32,895 bases of DNA from Burkholderiaceae bacterium (GTDB lineage Bacteria > Pseudomonadota > Gammaproteobacteria > Burkholderiales > Burkholderiaceae_A): contig JALRJP010000010.1 in the NCBI GenBank assembly GCA_023261135.1, positions 1 to 32,895 of the forward strand, in the 5' to 3' direction. The first letter of the stretch is position 1, and every line of letters starts with the position of its first letter. The notes below the pieces were generated by a model, which made no database searches, was not told the origin of the DNA, and worked only from the letters and a program-made list of their open reading frames with translations. The position numbers were made by a program, and so were the translations under genes. Below, piece after piece: positions 26,608 to 32,895 of the stretch.

Positions 26608-26732
26608 GGAGTCTCCTTGGGCCGACATTTAAACCTTCTTAAGGGGAGAGCTTATTTGAGAGGGAAAACAAATAAGCCTTTCTTATCCCCTTGGTTTAAA
26701 GTGCGAAGGCAAACGTCATCTAAAGACCGAGT

Positions 26733-26867
26733 TTAAAACTTCTTTCGGAAGCCCGTCTTTTTCTCTACGCTCGACACAATACGCTGTGCACGGGCCATTT
26801 GAGAGGTTTCTACAAAATCGAGTACAGATTGAAATAGGTTGTTCACAAGCTTCACGGCCTTAGCCAT
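26733..26867 (-). CDS. 44-aa basic hypothetical protein
   Basis: MAKAVKLVNNLFQSVLDFVETSQMARAQRIVSSVEKKTGFRKKF; start at 26867 preceded by gaaaggaacgacc (SD). Confidence 0.5.
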   Translation of the reverse strand: MAKAVKLVNNLFQSVLDFVETSQMARAQRIVSSVEKKTGFRKKF

Positions 26868-27011
26868 GGTCGTTCCTTTCTTATAGATAAAACAGGAGGA
26901 GAAAAAATGATGCAATGCAATAGTATCAGGGTTTACCTTTATTTATCAACTGATAACCCTTTGCTGCTAAGTTGATAGCTAAAAGCTAACGGAAGCTATG
27001 TCGAGCGAACG

Positions 27012-27788
27012 CTAATGTCCTGCCCAGGTGGGTTTTCGTTTCTCTATAAAAGCCTGGACACCTTCTTGCGCATCGGGATCCATCATGTTGCAGGCCATCA
27101 CTGACCCCGCATCGTTGTATGCCTCTTGGATAGACTTTTCGAGTTGCCTGTAAAAGAGTTGTTTGCCCAGTCGAACGGCCTCCACCGGTTTACTTAAAAT
27201 GGTATCTGCCAAAGCTTTGGTTTCTTCCTCTAGCTTTTCCTCGGGGACAACACGATTCACGAGGCCCTTGGTTTTAGCTTCTGAGGCGCTCATGAATTCA
27301 CCTGTTAAGAGCATCTCAAGCGCTTGTTTACGCAATAAGTTTCGCGAGACTGCAACGCCAGGCGTCGAGCAGAAAAGACCTAGATTAATTCCGGAAACTG
27401 CGAACTTTGCATTCTCGCTGGCAACGGCAAGGTCACACATAGCAACGAGCTGACAGCCCGCTGCTGTCGCAATACCCTGAACCTGAGCAATCACGGGCTG
27501 AGGCATAGCTTGTATGGTGAGCATCATCTGACTACACTTTTTAAACAAGGAATGGTAGTAATGCTCAGCGGGGTCTTGCATCATCTCCTTAAGATCGTGT
27601 CCAGCGCAAAAAGCCTTCCCTCTTGCTGCAATCACAACAACGCGAATGGCTCGATCGTTAGATATCTCTTGAAGGGTTTCATGCAACTCTTTAATAACCG
27701 CTTCACTTAGGGAGTTAAACGCTTCGGGCCTGTTGAGGGTAATTTTCAAAAGACCCGGAGAGAGAGTTTCCTGAACAAGATTAGACAT
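27012..27788 (-). CDS. Enoyl-CoA hydratase/isomerase family protein
   Basis: LNRPEAFNSLSEAVIKELHETL, AFCAGHDLKEM, QVQGIATAAGCQLVAMCDLAVASENAKFAVSGINLGLFCSTPGVAVSR. Confidence 0.93.
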   Translation of the reverse strand: MSNLVQETLSPGLLKITLNRPEAFNSLSEAVIKELHETLQEISNDRAIRVVVIAARGKAFCAGHDLKEMMQDPAEHYYHSLFKKCSQMMLTIQAMPQPVIAQVQGIATAAGCQLVAMCDLAVASENAKFAVSGINLGLFCSTPGVAVSRNLLRKQALEMLLTGEFMSASEAKTKGLVNRVVPEEKLEEETKALADTILSKPVEAVRLGKQLFYRQLEKSIQEAYNDAGSVMACNMMDPDAQEGVQAFIEKRKPTWAGH

Positions 27789-27856
27789 CCATTGCCTCCA
27801 CAGTAGCTGTTTGCTTCCTCAGTTCGAACTTCTGAATTTGGTTCGTCCTATTCATC

Positions 27857-28378
27857 TCACGCCTTTGAGTGGCTAAGCTTTGCACTAACGTTTGCCATTG
27901 TGCCCTGGGCGATTGCTACAACTTCTAAGGTCCCATCTTCCTGCAGGCACTTAACGGTTGCTCGGCAGACCGTTAGGGATCGGCCCGCTTTCATGACCTC
28001 CCCTTGAGCAATTAAGGCTTCCCCAACGGCCGGTGACAGAAAGTTAACCTTGTATTCTACTCCTACGACCGTTTGATCCTTACCAACGACGGTTGCTGCG
28101 CATGCCCCCATTACGGCCTCAGATAGCGCTCCAATGACCCCGCCGTGGAAGGCCCCCGTATGTTGACTCAGTGATTTGCTGAAACGAACTTTTAAGATAA
28201 CTCGTCCGGTATCGATGGACTCAAGTGTTGTGTTGATAGAGCGAAGAAAACCTTGCGCCGCAACATAGTCTTTTACGAAGTCCAATAGGTCGGAATTCAA
28301 AGGCTCTCGCATGGTGATAAAAGACTTAATGTCGGCATATTGATGGGTAGGAAAATTTCGGACTACTCCTCTTTCCAA
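27857..28378 (-). CDS. PaaI-type hotdog thioesterase
   Basis: SKSLSQHTGAFHGGVIGALSEAVMGACAATVV...VGVEYKVNFLSPAVGEALIAQGEVMKAGRSL. Confidence 0.88.
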   Translation of the reverse strand: MERGVVRNFPTHQYADIKSFITMREPLNSDLLDFVKDYVAAQGFLRSINTTLESIDTGRVILKVRFSKSLSQHTGAFHGGVIGALSEAVMGACAATVVGKDQTVVGVEYKVNFLSPAVGEALIAQGEVMKAGRSLTVCRATVKCLQEDGTLEVVAIAQGTMANVSAKLSHSKA

Positions 28379-28511
28379 TGAAATACTTTAGCTGAAGACA
28401 AGTCTTATTAGGGATTTCATGGGTATTTTGGCCGTTCCCTGCTGTTCGCTATCGATCAAAATATCATTAATCAAAAATTTATTTTTTTAGTATTTCGTAA
28501 GGAGCAATGAA

Positions 28512-30386
28512 GTGAGAAATATCCAGCAAACCTCAAGTTATGTTGTCTCCCATAAAGGCCTTGAGGAGTGGGTGCTTCATGTGGCTCGTCATACCCAACC
28601 GGATCGAATCGTTTGGTGCGATGGATCACAGGAAGAAACAGATCGCCTTTTTGATCTCTTGGTAAAGGCTGGAACTGTTCAACGGTTGAATCCTGAAAAA
28701 AGACCCAATTCCTATCTCGCTCGGTCTGCACCCTCCGACGTTGCACGCGTTGAGGATCGAACGTTCGTTTGCAGTCAGACGAAGGAAGAGGCAGGACCCA
28801 CGAACAATTGGATAGACCCTGTTGAAATGCGTAAAACGCTCGACGGTCTTTTTGAAGGCTGTATGCGTGGTCGCACAATGTACGTAATTCCGTTTTCTAT
28901 GGGTCCGATTGGCTCCCCCATTGCACACATCGGCGTTGAGCTTACGGATTCACCCTACGTGGTGGTTAGTATGCGACTCATGACACGTATGGGCGCAGCG
29001 GTCATAGAGCAACTTGGTGAGACCGGCGATTACGTCCCCTGCGTGCATTCGGTAGGAGCCCCCTTGACAGATGGAATGGCCGACGTTTCTTGGCCCTGTA
29101 ACGACACGAAATACATTGTCCACTTCCCTGAAACACGGGAAATTTGGTCTTTCGGTTCGGGTTATGGGGGTAACGCTTTACTCGGCAAGAAGTGCTTTGC
29201 TCTTCGAATTGCCTCGTCTATGGGCAGGCAGGCTGCAGACGAGGACGGACTGGGCTGGCTGGCAGAGCATATGCTCATTCTTGGTGTTCAAGCGCCTTGG
29301 GGCAAGAAATACCACCTCGCGGCTGCATTCCCTTCGGCCTGTGGTAAGACTAACTTTGCCATGCTCATACCCCCTGAGGGACTCGATTCCAACGGATGGA
29401 AAGTTACAACCATCGGGGACGATATCGCTTGGATTAAGCCCGATGCCAAAGGGCGACTTCGGGCGATCAACCCTGAAGCGGGTTATTTTGGTGTCGCCCC
29501 AGGCACTGGTAATAAGACCAATCCCAATTGCGTTGCATCGCTTGGTCGAGATGTGATTTTTACAAATGTTGCATTAACGGATGATGGGGATGTCTGGTGG
29601 GAGGGTCTTACAGAAACTCCCCCCGCACATTGCCTCGACTGGCAGGGGCGTGACTGGACTCCTGAGCTCGCCAAGGCTGAGGGGAGAAAGGCCGCTCACG
29701 CGAATGCCCGCTTTACCGTGGCAGCAATACAAAATCCCGTGCTTGATTCATCTTGGGATGATCCCGAGGGGGTGCCGATTGATGCTTTTATTTTCGGTGG
29801 CAGACGATCGACGACGGTACCTCTAGTGACCCAGGCTCGGTCCTGGGAAGAGGGGGTCTACATGGCCGCTACTATGGGTTCCGAAACAACTGCCGCCGCG
29901 GCAGGTAAGCAGGGGGTCGTACGACGCGACCCCTTTGCTATGCTGCCATTCTGCGGCTACAACATGGCTGACTACTTTTCGCATTGGCTTCGGTTAGGAC
30001 GGGGGCTGCGAGACAAGGGCGCGGATCTACCGACAATTTTTTGTGTGAACTGGTTTCGTACGGATGCTGGCGGTCGGTTTGTATGGCCGGGGTTTGGTGA
30101 AAACGCTCGGGTACTTAAGTGGATGCTCCAGCGTCTCGAGAACCGAGTTAATGCGGAAGAGCATGTTTTTGGCTTTTCACCTCGTTATCAAGATATCGAT
30201 TGGTCGGGCCTTGCTTTTACCGAGCAACAGTTTGCGCAGATCAGTGCTGTGGATCTCTCAGCCTGGAAGGAAGAGTTCAAGCTGCATGACACATTATTCG
30301 AGACGCTTGCCCTTGGCATGCCCGAGGCGCTTAAGGTAATTAAGACACAACTTCAAAGTCAGGTGGAAGAGAAGCTTGCAGCCTAG
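28512..30386 (+). CDS. pckG: Phosphoenolpyruvate carboxykinase (GTP)
   Basis: GTG start after taaggagcaatgaa. [92 protein letters not shown]. Confidence 0.97.
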   Translation: MRNIQQTSSYVVSHKGLEEWVLHVARHTQPDRIVWCDGSQEETDRLFDLLVKAGTVQRLNPEKRPNSYLARSAPSDVARVEDRTFVCSQTKEEAGPTNNWIDPVEMRKTLDGLFEGCMRGRTMYVIPFSMGPIGSPIAHIGVELTDSPYVVVSMRLMTRMGAAVIEQLGETGDYVPCVHSVGAPLTDGMADVSWPCNDTKYIVHFPETREIWSFGSGYGGNALLGKKCFALRIASSMGRQAADEDGLGWLAEHMLILGVQAPWGKKYHLAAAFPSACGKTNFAMLIPPEGLDSNGWKVTTIGDDIAWIKPDAKGRLRAINPEAGYFGVAPGTGNKTNPNCVASLGRDVIFTNVALTDDGDVWWEGLTETPPAHCLDWQGRDWTPELAKAEGRKAAHANARFTVAAIQNPVLDSSWDDPEGVPIDAFIFGGRRSTTVPLVTQARSWEEGVYMAATMGSETTAAAAGKQGVVRRDPFAMLPFCGYNMADYFSHWLRLGRGLRDKGADLPTIFCVNWFRTDAGGRFVWPGFGENARVLKWMLQRLENRVNAEEHVFGFSPRYQDIDWSGLAFTEQQFAQISAVDLSAWKEEFKLHDTLFETLALGMPEALKVIKTQLQSQVEEKLAA

Positions 30387-30530
30387 ATGTCAGTTGACAT
30401 TGAGACTGTCTACGTCTTTTCATTTCTTTTATTTTTATTAACACCCCTTCTTGTCTTTTATGCCCTTAAGGGCATAAAAGACACCGGCGTGGAATGCTGG
30501 TGCCTTGCGGGTTTGTTCATTGGTGTGTAG
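30387..30530 (+). CDS. Putative 47-aa single-TM membrane protein immediately after pckG
   Basis: ATG directly abuts the pckG TAG stop: MSVDIETVYVFSFLLFLLTPLLVFYALKGIKDTGVECWCLAGLFIGV. No strong SD. Confidence 0.3.
   Translation: MSVDIETVYVFSFLLFLLTPLLVFYALKGIKDTGVECWCLAGLFIGV
30452..30483. repeat. 32-nt perfect palindrome
   Basis: tgtcttttatgccctt|aagggcataaaagaca; every base pairs across the centre. Confidence 0.95.
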
Positions 30531-30613
30531 GCTTACCTGTCAAGGCTACAAATCAAAAGTAGAGGCTCTACCCGCCGATGCATAGGCGCCCGCGCTCTGG
30601 CAATTGATGTTTG

Positions 30614-32575
30614 TTAGCTCTTCTGACTCGCTTCTTTTTGAAGAAGTTCTTCCCACCGGGTCATGGCAAGCTCAAGTGCTTCCTCACAGGCATTTAGCTG
30701 GCTTTTGTACTGCGCCATGGTCGAAGCGCCTTGCTTGTAAAGGTCTGGGTCGGAAAGCTTGTGTTGCAACGTTTCAATGTCCTGCTCTAGGGCTTCTATT
30801 TCTTCAGGCAGTTTTGAAAGTGCCTCGCGTTCTTTGTTGCTAAGACGCGTTGACGGCTTGGATCCAACCTTTTTTTCCAGTCGCTCTGGACTGGGTGTTA
30901 CTAAGGACGCCGGAGCCGGGCCAGTTGATGTTGATGCCGTTATTAATGGGTTGCTTAATAAGACCTCCGTTCGCCTTGATTTCTGCGCCAAGTAGTCGTC
31001 GTAGCCCCCCTCGTACTCTAGCCAGTGTCCATTGCCTTCGAAGGCAATGGTGCTTGTCACCACATGATCTAGAAAAGCGCGGTCATGGCTAACAAGAAAC
31101 ACAGTCCCCGAGTAATCAACCAAAAGCTGTTCTAATAACTCAAGGGTCTCAATATCGAGATCGTTTGTCGGCTCATCAAGAACCAAAACATTAGCAGGCT
31201 GTGCAAAGAGTCTTGCAAGCAGTAAGCGGTTTCTCTCTCCGCCTGATAGGCTCTTGACGGGGGACGCTGCCCGCTCGGGCGGGAACAGAAAGTCAGCCAA
31301 GTAACTCTTGACATGTTTCCGTTGGTCATTGATTTCAATCCACTCGCTTCCTGGAGAGATGACGTTTTCAAGGCTTGCCTCAAGGTCTAGCGTTGCTCGC
31401 ATTTGATCGAAGTAGGCCAGTTGAATTTTTGTTCCTTGTCGAAGGCGTCCCGTATCGGGTTGAATCTGACCAAGGATGAGCTTCAGAAGCGTTGATTTCC
31501 CTGCGCCGTTGGGGCCAATAATTCCAATTTTGTCGCCCCGAAGGACTGTCGTGCTGAAACTGTTGACAACGGGCTTGTCATTAAATGACTTTGATACATC
31601 AACAAGCTCTGCAACAAGCTTCCCACTTCGATCGCCAGAGGCAAGAGAAAGCTGAACCTGTCCTGTTTGATGCCTTCGAGAAGCATGTTCCTGACGAAGT
31701 GATTGCAACCGAGCAAGCCTGGCCACGCTCTTCGTACGACGGGCCTCGACACCTTTGCGAGACCAGGCTTCTTCTTGCGCAAGAAGCTTCTCACTTTTCT
31801 GGAGTGCAATTGACTCTGCCTGAAGCTCGCTTTCGCGAAGCTCTTCAAACCTGGTGTAGTTACCGGGGTATTTTTTTAGGCTCGCTCGGTCAAGCCACAA
31901 GATGGACGTAGCCAGACGATCAAGAAACCGCCGGTCGTGTGTAACAAAAAGCAACGCGCCCTTGAAGTCGCGAAGTAGCTCCTCGAGCCATTCTATGGAA
32001 GATAGATCGAGGTGGTTGGTTGGCTCATCCAGTAAAAGCACATCGGGCGCGGTAACCAAGGCCTGAGCAAGGGCTACCCGCTTTCGAAGCCCCCCAGAGA
32101 GCCCTGCAATTTTTACCTGGCCCGCTAGACCTAGCCGCGCCATGGTCTCTTCAACCCGCTGCTCCCACTGCCATCCTGATTGGGACTCAATGGCGCCTTG
32201 GAGTGCGTCAAGCTCTTTATGAAGGGTGTCAGCTTCATCCGAATATTTTCCAAGTCTTTCACTAAGCTCTTCAAACTCTTGTCGAAGTTTCTTGACCTGA
32301 ACGAGCCCTTCGCTGACTGCCTCGAATACGGTCTTGTCGTCGTCAAGCGCGGGCTCCTGAGCCAGGTAGGTTAGCCGAAGGTTCTGAGCAATTTGCCGCC
32401 TACCGTCATCCAATTGTTCAAGGCCCGTAACAATTTTCAGTAAGGAAGACTTCCCAGTTCCGTTGCGCCCAATAAGGCCAATTCGCTCGCCTTCATCCAG
32501 GCTAAAGCCCGTATTCCATAGAAGGGGAAGGTGGCCATAGGCAAGTTGGGCGTCGGAAATCGTAATGAGCGGCAT
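30614..32575 (-). CDS. uup: ABC-F family ATP-binding protein (Uup-like)
   Basis: Two ABC cassettes: GLIGRNGTGKSSLLK, LSGGLRKRVALAQALV, DEPTNHLDL; GIIGPNGAGKSTLLKL, LSGGERNRLLLARL, DEPTNDLDIETLELLE; coiled-coil C-terminus. Confidence 0.93.
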   Translation of the reverse strand: MPLITISDAQLAYGHLPLLWNTGFSLDEGERIGLIGRNGTGKSSLLKIVTGLEQLDDGRRQIAQNLRLTYLAQEPALDDDKTVFEAVSEGLVQVKKLRQEFEELSERLGKYSDEADTLHKELDALQGAIESQSGWQWEQRVEETMARLGLAGQVKIAGLSGGLRKRVALAQALVTAPDVLLLDEPTNHLDLSSIEWLEELLRDFKGALLFVTHDRRFLDRLATSILWLDRASLKKYPGNYTRFEELRESELQAESIALQKSEKLLAQEEAWSRKGVEARRTKSVARLARLQSLRQEHASRRHQTGQVQLSLASGDRSGKLVAELVDVSKSFNDKPVVNSFSTTVLRGDKIGIIGPNGAGKSTLLKLILGQIQPDTGRLRQGTKIQLAYFDQMRATLDLEASLENVISPGSEWIEINDQRKHVKSYLADFLFPPERAASPVKSLSGGERNRLLLARLFAQPANVLVLDEPTNDLDIETLELLEQLLVDYSGTVFLVSHDRAFLDHVVTSTIAFEGNGHWLEYEGGYDDYLAQKSRRTEVLLSNPLITASTSTGPAPASLVTPSPERLEKKVGSKPSTRLSNKEREALSKLPEEIEALEQDIETLQHKLSDPDLYKQGASTMAQYKSQLNACEEALELAMTRWEELLQKEASQKS

Positions 32576-32593
32576 AGCCTTAGAAGTCTAGCC

Positions 32594-32881
32594 TTAGTCT
32601 GCTTCGCTTGTATTTACATACCTCGCGTCACGTATGTATCGTGAGAAGGAAGTGCAGAGGCGATTGGGTTCTATGAGCAGGGCTTCCTGTATTAGCCACT
32701 GAATATTGTGACGATGAAGCAGTTTTTTCGTCTCGAGACAGCCCAGTGAGTCCTGTGCGTAAAGCGTGACGTGAGAAGGTAAAGCGGCAAGCAGCACACT
32801 AAGATCACCAACAAATATAAATTCGCATAAAGACTGCATGCGTTCAAGAACAAACTGCCAGCGCTTAGATGACCACGGCAA
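32594..32881 (-). CDS. Hypothetical protein, probably 5'-truncated by the window edge
   Basis: ORF reaches within 15 nt of the window end; no family recognised. Confidence 0.35.
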   Translation of the reverse strand: MPWSSKRWQFVLERMQSLCEFIFVGDLSVLLAALPSHVTLYAQDSLGCLETKKLLHRHNIQWLIQEALLIEPNRLCTSFSRYIRDARYVNTSEAD

Positions 32882-32895
32882 GGCTTTACGGGAAG

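Noticed and set aside
28471-28878. 135-aa minus-strand ORF at the pckG start
   Set aside because: Antisense to the conserved N-terminus of PEPCK.
29071-29556. 161-aa plus-strand ORF
   Set aside because: Alternate frame of pckG; codon-shadow composition.
1-32895. CRISPR arrays, tRNA/rRNA genes, IS elements, prophage
   Set aside because: No regularly spaced repeats, transposase or phage motifs, and no convincing tRNA or rRNA sequence were seen by eye; a tRNAscan/Infernal run would settle this.

Overview
This window looks like a gene-dense chromosomal segment from a proteobacterium, probably a betaproteobacterium (rpmB-rpmG-radC neighbourhood, pldA, HiPIP). The standout is at ~1.36-7.12 kb: an EgtD-type histidine methyltransferase, an EgtB/SenA-type iron enzyme (HX3HXE motif plus FGE-sulfatase fold), a SenB-like glycosyltransferase and SelD (SenC-equivalent) lie together. 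This is the gene set expected for selenoneine (selenium analogue of ergothioneine) biosynthesis. It is not the compact co-directional operon: senA and senB are divergent with a 13-bp gap between start codons, and a 66-aa small ORF and an EamA-type transporter lie between senB and selD. Other notable content: a cobalamin riboswitch before a BtuB-type TonB receptor; an ~10-kb catabolic locus (IlvD/Edd sugar-acid dehydratase, SDR, Ldh2-type dehydrogenase, VOC protein, quinone oxidoreductase, complete TRAP DctPQM transporter, DUF1330, TIM-barrel isomerase) with no recognisable regulator; a HiPIP; L28/L33; RadC; GTP-dependent PEPCK; an ABC-F (Uup) protein; a decayed dgkA remnant; and several uncatalogued palindromes and small ORFs. 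All assignments are by reading motifs in the translations. No database searches were run.
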